This document shows, one piece after another, positions 35,485-42,919 of a stretch of 64,000 nt of DNA. The stretch covers positions 124,001 to 188,000 of the forward strand of contig NZ_JBHZSG010000001.1 in the NCBI RefSeq assembly GCF_043642205.1. Reading direction: 5' to 3'. The position numbers and the translations under genes are program-made. Source of the stretch: Thalassotalea_A litorea (GTDB taxonomy: Bacteria; Pseudomonadota; Gammaproteobacteria; Enterobacterales; Alteromonadaceae). Every line of letters begins with the position of its first letter. Positions within the stretch are counted from its first letter, which is position 1. The notes beneath the pieces were generated by a model that did not search any database, was not told the origin of the DNA, and was given only the letters and a program-made list of their open reading frames with translations.

Positions 35485-36915
35485 TTATTTAGCATTATCA
35501 TAAGGTAATTCTATGATAACCGAAAGACCCGGTTGCGACGCGTCAACATTAGTGGCACAGGCTCTTATTTTGCCATGATGGCGCTTGATAGCATCCATGG
35601 CGATAGCCAGGCCCAATCCCGTGCCGCCGGTTTGCCGGGTGCGGGAGTTATCTTCCCTGAAAAATGGCGTAAATATGCGTTCCATTTCGGTTTCACTAAC
35701 GCCCTGTCCCTGGTCACTAATGGTCAGCTCTATTTGCTCCTTGTTGGTTTGCAATGACAGGCTTACCTGGCTATTTTCGCAGGAATATTTAATGGCATTA
35801 TTCAATACATTGCTGATGGCGCTGTGTAATAGTGCCCGGTCCCCGAAATAGGGTATATCGAGCATGCCCTCATCGACATTCAATATTATGCCGATATTCT
35901 TGGTTTGAGCCAGAATTTGATATTCCTGAACGATTTGCTCACACAAGGTGACCAGGTCTAAAGGTTCAAGCGACAAAGGTTTAAGTTGATTTTCAAGTCG
36001 TGAAAGCGCTAGCGCTTTACCCACCATATCGTCCAATTGCTCGATTTCATTGCGACTGCGTTGTAGGTTTTCCTGTATTTGCGGCGTATCTTTACTCTGT
36101 TTTTCCAATAGACTAATTAATAGCTGTAATCGGGTAAGTGGTGAACGTAATTCATGCGAAACATCACCCAGCAGTCTTTTATGGGCACTGATGTGTTGAT
36201 TTATCTGTTCAGCCATGCGGTTAAAGGCCTGCCCTAATTCCCCGAGCTCATCAAAACGACGTTCGAATTCAGGTACTCTGGTATCCAGCTCGCCTTGACC
36301 AAATTGGCGGCTTGCTATCGTTAAGCGCTTGACTGGTTTGAGTAAGAGCCAGGTGAGGCCCCCACAGACAAGGGCGGAAACCAAAGCCAGAGATAACAGC
36401 CGGAGCCAGTCCGGTAAGCGATTGAAGAAGCCGCCGCGTTGCTCGGGCTTATCAGGAATGCCGATATACAACTGTAAGTCACCTTGATCTAACGGTAGGC
36501 TCTGTGGGCCAATCAACCGATACCCAGGTAAGTTGAGTCTTACCGGTTGTGGATAATTAAGGTTTGTGAGCCGTTCATGAACGACGGGTTTTGGATAACG
36601 TGCATTAGTGTATAAACGATCGTTGTCGCGATCAAATAGCCAAACCTCTCTCGGGATCCGAACGTTTCGTTTAAGCGAGGATTCAAGCTTACGCAGGCTC
36701 GGTTGCGTCATCTTAGGGAGAGATTGCTGCAAGCGCGTGCTGGTTTTTGACAGCAGTTTTTGTTGTTGGAAATTCAATGGCGTCGCCTGAGGGGGCGTTA
36801 GAAAGTTTACACTGACCCAACGGGTAACCAATATTGAGACGATTGCTACCAGCCAAAAGCCAATAAACATTTTAATAAATAACGATGAGTACCAGCGTTT
36901 GGAAAATAAACTCAC
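35485..36915 (-). CDS. cpxA: Envelope-stress sensor histidine kinase CpxA
   Basis: This 476-residue inner-membrane kinase has an N-terminal membrane segment (about residues 12-33), a periplasmic sensor region, a second membrane segment (about 170-190), then a HAMP linker. The H-box is LGDVSHELRSPLTRLQLLISLLE (His near residue 254), followed by an ATPase domain with NVLNNAIKYS, ISDQGQGVSETEMERIF and GGTGLGLAIAMDAI. It overlaps cpxR by four bases. CpxA senses misfolded envelope proteins and phosphorylates CpxR. The assignment rests on the CpxR-like partner and the divergent cpxP. Confidence 0.87.
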   Translation of the reverse strand: MSLFSKRWYSSLFIKMFIGFWLVAIVSILVTRWVSVNFLTPPQATPLNFQQQKLLSKTSTRLQQSLPKMTQPSLRKLESSLKRNVRIPREVWLFDRDNDRLYTNARYPKPVVHERLTNLNYPQPVRLNLPGYRLIGPQSLPLDQGDLQLYIGIPDKPEQRGGFFNRLPDWLRLLSLALVSALVCGGLTWLLLKPVKRLTIASRQFGQGELDTRVPEFERRFDELGELGQAFNRMAEQINQHISAHKRLLGDVSHELRSPLTRLQLLISLLEKQSKDTPQIQENLQRSRNEIEQLDDMVGKALALSRLENQLKPLSLEPLDLVTLCEQIVQEYQILAQTKNIGIILNVDEGMLDIPYFGDRALLHSAISNVLNNAIKYSCENSQVSLSLQTNKEQIELTISDQGQGVSETEMERIFTPFFREDNSRTRQTGGTGLGLAIAMDAIKRHHGKIRACATNVDASQPGLSVIIELPYDNAK

Positions 36916-37613
36916 GATTCACTATTCCCGGAATTAAATATATAGCCAATTCCACGTACGGTATTGATGCAATCCTCTTTCCCGTGTAGCTGCAACTTGC
37001 GGCGGATATTCGAAATGTGCATATCAATCCCGCGATCAAATTTTGCTAAAGGGCGATTTAACACATTTTCTGATAACGCCTCTTTACTGACGACTTGGTT
37101 AGGCTGCTGCATAAGCAAATGCAACATTTCAAATTCGGTCCCGGTTAGCTCAATGTGTTTGCCTAAATAGTCAACTTGGCGTGTTGCAGGCGTTAGCGTT
37201 ACTTGATTGCAGGACACGGGTTGTTGCGCTTTTTGATGGGCAACGATATCGATGCGCCGAAAAATAGCTTGAATGCGAGCTAAAAGCTCAGCAGGGTTAA
37301 AGGGCTTCGGCAAATAATCGTCGGCACCTAACGTTAGCCCGAGCACCCGGTCCGCCTCATCGCCTTTGGCCGTTAGCATTATAATGGGCGTGTGATGCTG
37401 TCCACCGAGTGCCTGCAGCACTTCAAAGCCAGTTAAGCCTGGCATCATCACATCGAGCAGGATGAGAGAATAATCCTGATTTCTGGCCTTTTGCAAACCG
37501 CTTAAGCCATCGTGGCAAGCCTCTATTTTAATGTTTTCTGTCGCCAGGTATTCAGATAGCAATTCTGCCAAAGACTGATCATCATCAATTAATAAAATAG
37601 GTTTTTGCTGCAC
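36912..37613 (-). CDS. cpxR: Envelope-stress response regulator CpxR
   Basis: This 233-residue OmpR-family regulator has a receiver domain with ILLIDDDQSLAELL, the phosphorylated Asp in LILLDVMMPG (near residue 53), and LGADDYLPKPFNPAELLARI, which is close to the CpxR consensus. A winged-helix DNA-binding domain follows (residues about 130-230, ending IRRKLQLHGKEDCINTVRGIGYIF). The GTG at 37613 is preferred because GAGGG lies seven bases upstream; a TTG at 37664 would add 17 residues. It overlaps cpxA by four bases and is divergent from cpxP, as in enterobacteria. Confidence 0.9.
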   Translation of the reverse strand: MQQKPILLIDDDQSLAELLSEYLATENIKIEACHDGLSGLQKARNQDYSLILLDVMMPGLTGFEVLQALGGQHHTPIIMLTAKGDEADRVLGLTLGADDYLPKPFNPAELLARIQAIFRRIDIVAHQKAQQPVSCNQVTLTPATRQVDYLGKHIELTGTEFEMLHLLMQQPNQVVSKEALSENVLNRPLAKFDRGIDMHISNIRRKLQLHGKEDCINTVRGIGYIFNSGNSES

Positions 37614-37794
37614 GATAATGCCCTCTAGTCGCTTATGTCCTTTAATAAGGTTAAACGCGTTCAATGTAATTCAGGTATCGGCTTTATTCAAACCCTTAGA
37701 TATGGCAATGACCTGACGGTGAAATTGCATTCGCCATGATGAAAGGCAACCGAATAACGTAAATCTAACCTGAATTTAGTTCAGGGTGAAAGCC

Positions 37795-37810
37795 TTTACT
37801 TAAAATTTAC
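37795..37810. promoter_or_regulatory. Candidate CpxR box
   Basis: TTTAC-N6-TTTAC (37795-37799 and 37806-37810) reads as GTAAA-N6-GTAAA on the minus strand, close to the CpxR consensus of two GTAAA repeats about five bases apart. It lies between the divergent cpxRA and cpxP genes. A TAATAT -10-like element at 37844-37849 would put the box about 45 to 60 bases upstream of a cpxP start site, a normal activating position. Confidence 0.6.
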
Positions 37811-37885
37811 ACAGCCTTTGCACTACTTTGCATTGGTTTTGGCTAATATTGCTATCGTACTTAGTTAGTGAAGAGGAACAATATA

Positions 37886-38326
37886 ATGACACGTACGAGA
37901 ACTTTTAACACATCTGTACTTCTGGTATTGCTATCCAGTCTGGCATTTTCCAGTATGGCGTTTGATAAGCCTATGTCTAAAGGTGAGCGAGGTGGAAAAT
38001 CTCAGCAAATGACAAAGATGTTCCGCGGCCTTGATTTGACCGAGGCACAAAAAGCTGAGATTAAAACGATTCGCGAATCAAGTAAGCAGCAATTACACGC
38101 ATTGGCGCCAAATAAAGATGAAAATCGTGAAGAGTTACAGGCGATTATCAGAGCCGACACCTTCGATGAAGATGCGTTTATGGCCCTGCAGAAAGATACC
38201 CAGGAGCAAAAGCAGCAAGCTGAATTAATCAAGGCTAAAACCATGCATCAGATTTACCATGTGTTAGATTCAGAGCAACGGGTGAAGTTTGAAAAAATGC
38301 AGCAAGAGCGCAAACAACGAAAGTGA
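37886..38326 (+). CDS. cpxP: CpxP/Spy-family periplasmic chaperone
   Basis: This 146-residue exported protein has a signal peptide (cleavage after SSMA, near residue 25) and a helical body. The family motif LTxxQ appears as LDLTEAQKAEI near residue 50; a second, degenerate copy is near the end (VLDSEQRVKFEKM). CpxP and Spy are periplasmic chaperones; CpxP also restrains CpxA and is strongly induced by CpxR. The ATG at 37886 is chosen because AGAGGAAC lies just upstream; an earlier in-frame start at 37868 adds six residues. It is divergent from cpxRA, with a CpxR box between, and ends at a terminator. Confidence 0.85.
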   Translation: MTRTRTFNTSVLLVLLSSLAFSSMAFDKPMSKGERGGKSQQMTKMFRGLDLTEAQKAEIKTIRESSKQQLHALAPNKDENREELQAIIRADTFDEDAFMALQKDTQEQKQQAELIKAKTMHQIYHVLDSEQRVKFEKMQQERKQRK

Positions 38327-38352
38327 TATAACAAGTTTTCGTAAACGACACA

Positions 38353-38376
38353 CGCCCTCATTTGAGGGCGTTTTTT
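38353..38376 (+). terminator. Rho-independent terminator of cpxP
   Basis: CGCCCTCA (38353-38360) and TGAGGGCG (38363-38370) form a strong GC-rich hairpin with a TT centre, followed by six T residues (38371-38376). It lies 27 bases after the cpxP stop codon and separates it from the next operon. Confidence 0.92.
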
Positions 38377-38465
38377 GTTGCCAGAAAATAAATTTAGGTT
38401 TTTTTGTAATAAATTCTCGGACCTTGAGACTAGAACACTAACAATGGATTACTGGGAATCGAAAA

Positions 38466-39911
38466 GTGAAAAAATATCGTGATAAAACCAATAACGTTTG
38501 TTCTGTCAGAAAATGGCAGCAGGTGTTTGAAAACCCCAGGGCTTTGCTGTTTCTGATCGTACCTGGCCTGATTGGCGGACTCGTAGCGCCATTGGCATCT
38601 GCGAATCAGGAGTCGTTATTAGAAAGTTGTTATTTACCAGGATATTCACAACCGGCTGAATGTGGGTTTGTTGAGGTGCCTCGCAATTATCAACAGCCAG
38701 ATGAAGGCAGGGTGCGTATCCATGTAAGTCGGGTTCGCAGCCGCAGTGGCGAAACTTTATCGCCTTTGTTTGTCCTCGCAGGCGGGCCAGGGCAGGCGGC
38801 AACTGAGCTGGGTCGTTTCATTCCAACGGCCTTTGCCGCCATTATTAAACGTCGCGATATTATTTTTGTTGATCAACGCGGTACCGGCAAAAGCCAACCA
38901 ATTAACTGTGAGACTGCATCTTTGGCTACCCTGCGACAAACGACTCAGGCGCTACAGAGCTGTCGTCAGAAAATCAATCCGTTACTAGGGCAACTAACCA
39001 CTCGCGTATACGTTGAGGATCTAGAGTCGGTACGCCAATATCTAGGGCTGGATAATATTACTTTGTGGGGTGGTTCATACGGCACCTTTTCGGCTCAGGC
39101 ATATGCCAGTACCTATCCAGATGCTGTCGCTGGGATGATACTTGATGCTGTAGTAAGCCTTGATAGCCAGTTTTTGGCAGAGGGCGCCGTTTATGCACAG
39201 CAGGCGCTACAAAGGTTGGTCGAACTATGCCGAGAAAATACCGGGTGCCAGCAGGCTTACCCGGATTGGCCGCAGCAATTATTTGCCATTATTAATAGAC
39301 TCAATGAAGAGCCATTATCTCAGGGGCAGTTACAGGGAGTGACAGGCCTGGACTTAGCCCAGATTATTCGCACGGCTTTGTACTCGCCAATCAGCGCATC
39401 CCGTGTTCCTATGGCGGTGGAACGCGCCTATAACGGTGATTATTCGATGATTCAGGGGTTGGCGATGATGGCCGGCAGCGGCGCGTCGAATTCCATGTAT
39501 CTTGGCTTAACGCTAGGTGTACTTTGTCAGGAGCACATTAGTGAACAAGGGCAAGAATACGCTATAGCTAAAGGGCAACAGAGCTTTGTAAAACATAGCT
39601 ATTTTTCGTTTTGGCAACAGGCCTGTGGCAACCAGGATGCGAGTTTGTACCAACCTTTTGAGGCACCTGAAGCTATCGAGGTACCCACCTTACTTCTCTC
39701 TGGGGAATTGGACCCTGTTACCCCTGAGCAAAGCGCAGAACAGGCACGCAAATATTTACCGAATTCCACCCATCTGATCATTGCCAATAGCGGTCATATC
39801 GTTTCTTACCAAGGATGTGTGCCGAATTTGATCGCGGAATTTCTCGAACAAAAATCTATCGCCAAGCCTGAATGTGCGATTCGCCAGGGCTCGTTGCCCT
39901 TTGCTTTATAG
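38466..39911 (+). CDS. Exported alpha/beta hydrolase with TAP-like C-terminal domain
   Basis: This 481-residue protein has an N-terminal hydrophobic segment near residues 27-45 ending PLASA, consistent with a signal peptide with a long basic n-region. The hydrolase fold shows the oxyanion loop LAGGPGQAA, the strand VDQRGTGKS, the nucleophile elbow LWGGSYGTFSAQAYA (Ser near residue 205), an acidic site in LLSGELDPVTP and the His in ANSGHIVS. This is the tripeptidyl aminopeptidase/proline iminopeptidase group with a TAP-like C-terminus. It is probably a periplasmic peptidase or esterase. The GTG start at 38466 has only a weak site. NatAB-type ABC transporter genes follow within ten bases. Confidence 0.8.
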   Translation: MKKYRDKTNNVCSVRKWQQVFENPRALLFLIVPGLIGGLVAPLASANQESLLESCYLPGYSQPAECGFVEVPRNYQQPDEGRVRIHVSRVRSRSGETLSPLFVLAGGPGQAATELGRFIPTAFAAIIKRRDIIFVDQRGTGKSQPINCETASLATLRQTTQALQSCRQKINPLLGQLTTRVYVEDLESVRQYLGLDNITLWGGSYGTFSAQAYASTYPDAVAGMILDAVVSLDSQFLAEGAVYAQQALQRLVELCRENTGCQQAYPDWPQQLFAIINRLNEEPLSQGQLQGVTGLDLAQIIRTALYSPISASRVPMAVERAYNGDYSMIQGLAMMAGSGASNSMYLGLTLGVLCQEHISEQGQEYAIAKGQQSFVKHSYFSFWQQACGNQDASLYQPFEAPEAIEVPTLLLSGELDPVTPEQSAEQARKYLPNSTHLIIANSGHIVSYQGCVPNLIAEFLEQKSIAKPECAIRQGSLPFAL

Positions 39912-39920
39912 GAGTTGGTA

Positions 39921-40670
39921 ATGATTGAATTTAAAAAGGTATGTAAATCTTTTGCAGATAAGCATGCCAATAACAATATTGAATTTCGTTGTTTGCCGGG
40001 CACGATTACCGGGTTGCTTGGGGTAAACGGTGCCGGTAAGTCGACCGCTTTAAAAATACTTTCCGGGTTGATCAAGCCGGATGCAGGCGATGTGCATGTA
40101 AATGGCATTTCTGTGGGGGAGCAACCTCGCAAAGCCCAGGCGCAATTAGGTTTGTTGCTCACGTCCCAAGGCTTGTACCCGCATCTTAGTGCCAGAGAAA
40201 ATATTGAGTTTTACGCGGCTATGCAGGGTGTGAAGAACGTTGCCCGGGCAACCAGTGAGGTTATCGAAACCTTGCAAATGCAAGAGTTAGCAGAGCGTAA
40301 CGTTGCCGGCTTTTCCACGGGAGAGTCGATGAAAGTAAGCCTTGCGCGAGCCTTAGTACACAAACCTAAATATTTGGTACTTGATGAGCCAAGCCGAGGC
40401 TTAGATGTGTTGGCAATCGCCGCATTGCGTGAATTGCTACTGGATTTGAAACAACAGGGCTGTTGTATTCTGTTCTCTTCCCACGTGATGCAGGAAATTG
40501 ACATCTTATGTGACCAACTCGTGGTTATTGATAATGGCCAGGTTTGTTTTCAAGGGAATTTAGACTCGTTCAAGCAGGAGCATACGACCCTGGAAAAAAG
40601 CTTTATTCATCGGATCAGCAACTACAAACAACAGATAACAAAGGATACAGTTAAGGGGGCCTCATGCTAG
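39921..40670 (+). CDS. ABC transporter ATP-binding protein (NatA-like)
   Basis: This 249-residue ATPase has all nucleotide-binding motifs: Walker A GVNGAGKST near residue 35, a signature helix FSTGESMKVSLARAL near 135, Walker B YLVLDEPSRGLDV near 154, and the switch His in LFSSHVMQEIDIL. It most resembles NatA, which powers NatB in sodium export in Bacillus. The ATG at 39921 is preferred because GGAG lies six bases upstream. Its end overlaps the permease gene by seven bases. The signature reads STGES in place of the usual LSGGQ, which is common in this subfamily. The true substrate is unknown. Confidence 0.85.
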   Translation: MIEFKKVCKSFADKHANNNIEFRCLPGTITGLLGVNGAGKSTALKILSGLIKPDAGDVHVNGISVGEQPRKAQAQLGLLLTSQGLYPHLSARENIEFYAAMQGVKNVARATSEVIETLQMQELAERNVAGFSTGESMKVSLARALVHKPKYLVLDEPSRGLDVLAIAALRELLLDLKQQGCCILFSSHVMQEIDILCDQLVVIDNGQVCFQGNLDSFKQEHTTLEKSFIHRISNYKQQITKDTVKGASC

Positions 40671-41821
40671 CGGCGTTGATAACAAAAGAGTTACGGGAAT
40701 TATGGCGAGACAAGCGCTCATTACTGGCAACATTTGCTTATGCCCTATTCGGTCCTCTGGTGCTATTTATTGTAATCAAGGGAGTCATTAGTTTGGTTGT
40801 CGAAGACACTGAGCTAAATGTTATTTTGGTGGGGGAAACCGAACAAGTTCAATATGTACAGCAATATCTGCAGTATCGTCAGCTCGATGTTGAATACTTT
40901 GACAGTAATGTTGAACAGGCTCTGGCAACTCTTGAAAGTGACAACGCAGCGGTGTTAATCAGCGTTGATACTCTAACCACTGCTTCCGGCACCGAACATT
41001 ATCAGTTATCGGTTTATGCTGACACGAGTACGACTTCAGGTAACAAGCGCATGCAAAAAGCCGCTTCCATACTTAACGCTTTTGTGAACAATGAGAAGCA
41101 GACGAACCTGCTACAATTTGGTCTCGACCCTAAGCAGAGCAAGTGGCAATTACAAACCTTTACGATTAGCGAGCAGTCGGCCAGTGCGCGTCGATTTTTA
41201 GATAGTCTGTTAATTTTCCTACTTCTATCGCCATTTATTATTACCCTGAACTATATCAATGATGCTACCGCCGGCGAGCGAGAGCGTGGTTCGCTTATGC
41301 CTTTGTTATCGCAACCAGTACCGCGTAGCCAAATCGTTATTGGCAAATGGCTGGTTGGTAGTGCGTTGGGCATTGTTGGCATGATTGTTACCATGTACTT
41401 AAGTTTTTCAATGCTCGGTAGACTCCCGGTTTATGAATTGGATTTGGTGCTCCATGATGGCTTGCCGCAGCTTGTTAATGCCACTTTGATTATGATCCCG
41501 TTGGCGTTATTAGTTTGCAGCGTACAGATGTTACTGGCACTTACCGCGAAAACTTACAAGGAAGGACAAAGCTATCTAACCATGTTCAGCTTTATGCCGA
41601 TGTTGATTGTGTTTTTATCAGATTCTATTAATCAGCATATTGATAGTGCCTGGCTGCCATTACTTGGGCATCAGCAGATGCTGCAAAATATCTTTTCGAA
41701 TCAATCGGTAAACTCATTTGATGTGGCAGGATTAGGCGTAATTTGCTTGCTTTTAACATTCGCATGTCTGATGCTAGTTCGACATCAATTATTTCAGGAG
41801 TCTCTGGTTCAATCGCAATGA
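40664..41821 (+). CDS. ABC-2 type permease (NatB-like)
   Basis: This 385-residue membrane protein has the ABC-2 layout: an N-terminal membrane segment (about residues 24-46), a large extracytoplasmic domain (about 50-175), and five or six C-terminal segments beginning LLIFLLLSPFIITLNYIND. The conserved DATAGERERGSLMPLLSQPVPRSQIVIGKW motif is typical of NatB permeases. With the NatA-like ATPase it would form an exporter for ions, peptides or lipids. It overlaps the ATPase gene by seven bases, and the sigma-factor gene starts in its stop codon (ATGA), so the operon is tightly coupled. Confidence 0.85.
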   Translation: MLAALITKELRELWRDKRSLLATFAYALFGPLVLFIVIKGVISLVVEDTELNVILVGETEQVQYVQQYLQYRQLDVEYFDSNVEQALATLESDNAAVLISVDTLTTASGTEHYQLSVYADTSTTSGNKRMQKAASILNAFVNNEKQTNLLQFGLDPKQSKWQLQTFTISEQSASARRFLDSLLIFLLLSPFIITLNYINDATAGERERGSLMPLLSQPVPRSQIVIGKWLVGSALGIVGMIVTMYLSFSMLGRLPVYELDLVLHDGLPQLVNATLIMIPLALLVCSVQMLLALTAKTYKEGQSYLTMFSFMPMLIVFLSDSINQHIDSAWLPLLGHQQMLQNIFSNQSVNSFDVAGLGVICLLLTFACLMLVRHQLFQESLVQSQ

Positions 41822-42321
41822 TCTTTTGGAAGAAGTGGCGAGCAAAATCCCAGCTAGAAGAAGACTTGCAGGAGCATTTACCCATGCTTGAACGCCTGGT
41901 CGCTTCTTACGAGCGCAATCCTCAAATTCAGCAGGAGCTATTGCAGGAAGTGGTGCTGGCGATATGGCAGAGCTATCAGCAATTTGCTGGTAACGCTTCT
42001 ATTAAGACATATTTTGCGAGAATTGCTCAGAACCGTTGTATATCTCATGTGCAAAAAGCGGTGCGGCAAGTAAAAGAGGCTCAGGTAGACCCAAATGAAT
42101 GCCAGTTAACTGACACTCAGCTCGATGACGAGCTGGTCAGGCAACAGCAATATCAGCAACTACTGAATAAAATTCGCGGTCTGCCGTTACAACAAAAACA
42201 GGTTATCAGCCTGTTTTTAGAAGGTTTTAACTATCAACAAATCGCCGATATTTGTGGCTTAACCAGCACTAATGTCGGTGTTATCATCAACCGCTGCAAG
42301 CCAAAGTTGATGAATGAGTAA
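41818..42321 (+). CDS. RNA polymerase sigma factor, ECF-type
   Basis: This 167-residue protein has a sigma-70 region 2-like part (LERLVASYERNPQIQQELLQEVVLAIWQSYQQF, then ARIAQNRCISHVQ) and a region 4 helix-turn-helix (LPLQQKQVISLFLEGFNYQQIADICGLTSTNVGVIINR). Its size fits ECF sigma factors. The ATG at 41818 overlaps the NatB-like stop codon (ATGA). An upstream in-frame start at 41743 is unlikely because it would read through the coding part of the permease. The next gene, 15 bases downstream, encodes a small membrane protein that may be its anti-sigma factor. Confidence 0.8.
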   Translation: MIFWKKWRAKSQLEEDLQEHLPMLERLVASYERNPQIQQELLQEVVLAIWQSYQQFAGNASIKTYFARIAQNRCISHVQKAVRQVKEAQVDPNECQLTDTQLDDELVRQQQYQQLLNKIRGLPLQQKQVISLFLEGFNYQQIADICGLTSTNVGVIINRCKPKLMNE

Positions 42322-42336
42322 CTATAGGTTCTTGAT

Positions 42337-42894
42337 ATGGATTCTTTAAAAAATCTCTGGCAATCGCAACATTCATCGTTTGATGCCAGCAAACTGTTAA
42401 GTCAGGCAAAAAAGCAACAGCGCCGGATGTTTTATCTGATGATGCTGGATTTATTAATTTGGTTTGCGTTGGTGATCTGGGCCTGTCTTATCATCGATCA
42501 ACAATCACGACCCGATAGCCTGGCTACCGGGATATTAATTATCATGGCGGCGAGTATTGCCACCGCTTATATGCTTTGGCTGCGCACTTCGACCTGGGGC
42601 AGCGGCGAGTTGGATAGCGCCAATTTATTACGGTTGCTGATCCATCGCAGTAAAGGCGCGATTCAGGTGGTAAATGTAACCTATGGATTTATGGTGCTTA
42701 TGCCAGTGATGTTGGTGCTGTTAAAGTGGTGGTATCCAACCCCGGGAGTAGATTACTGGCCAGTAATTATTGGTTACAACATATACTGTCTGGTGGTGAT
42801 AGTTGTTGGCCAATGGTATAAGGGCAGACAGAATAAAAAACTGCAGAATTACGAGATATTACTGAAAGAGATTGAACAAGAAGCTCAGCGTTAG
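42337..42894 (+). CDS. Small four-helix membrane protein, possible anti-sigma factor
   Basis: I do not recognise this 185-residue protein as a named family. It begins with a short cytoplasmic part (MDSLKNLWQSQHSSFDASKLLSQAKKQQRRM), then four membrane segments at about 33-52, 63-82, 108-130 and 140-160, and ends with a charged tail. The gene starts 15 bases after the sigma-factor stop and is the last of the operon. Genes in that position often encode anti-sigma factors that hold the sigma factor at the membrane, and that is the inferred role. No zinc-binding anti-sigma motif is present. Confidence 0.6.
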   Translation: MDSLKNLWQSQHSSFDASKLLSQAKKQQRRMFYLMMLDLLIWFALVIWACLIIDQQSRPDSLATGILIIMAASIATAYMLWLRTSTWGSGELDSANLLRLLIHRSKGAIQVVNVTYGFMVLMPVMLVLLKWWYPTPGVDYWPVIIGYNIYCLVVIVVGQWYKGRQNKKLQNYEILLKEIEQEAQR

Positions 42895-42919
42895 GCGTTA
42901 ACCAAGGAATTAGGTGTGT

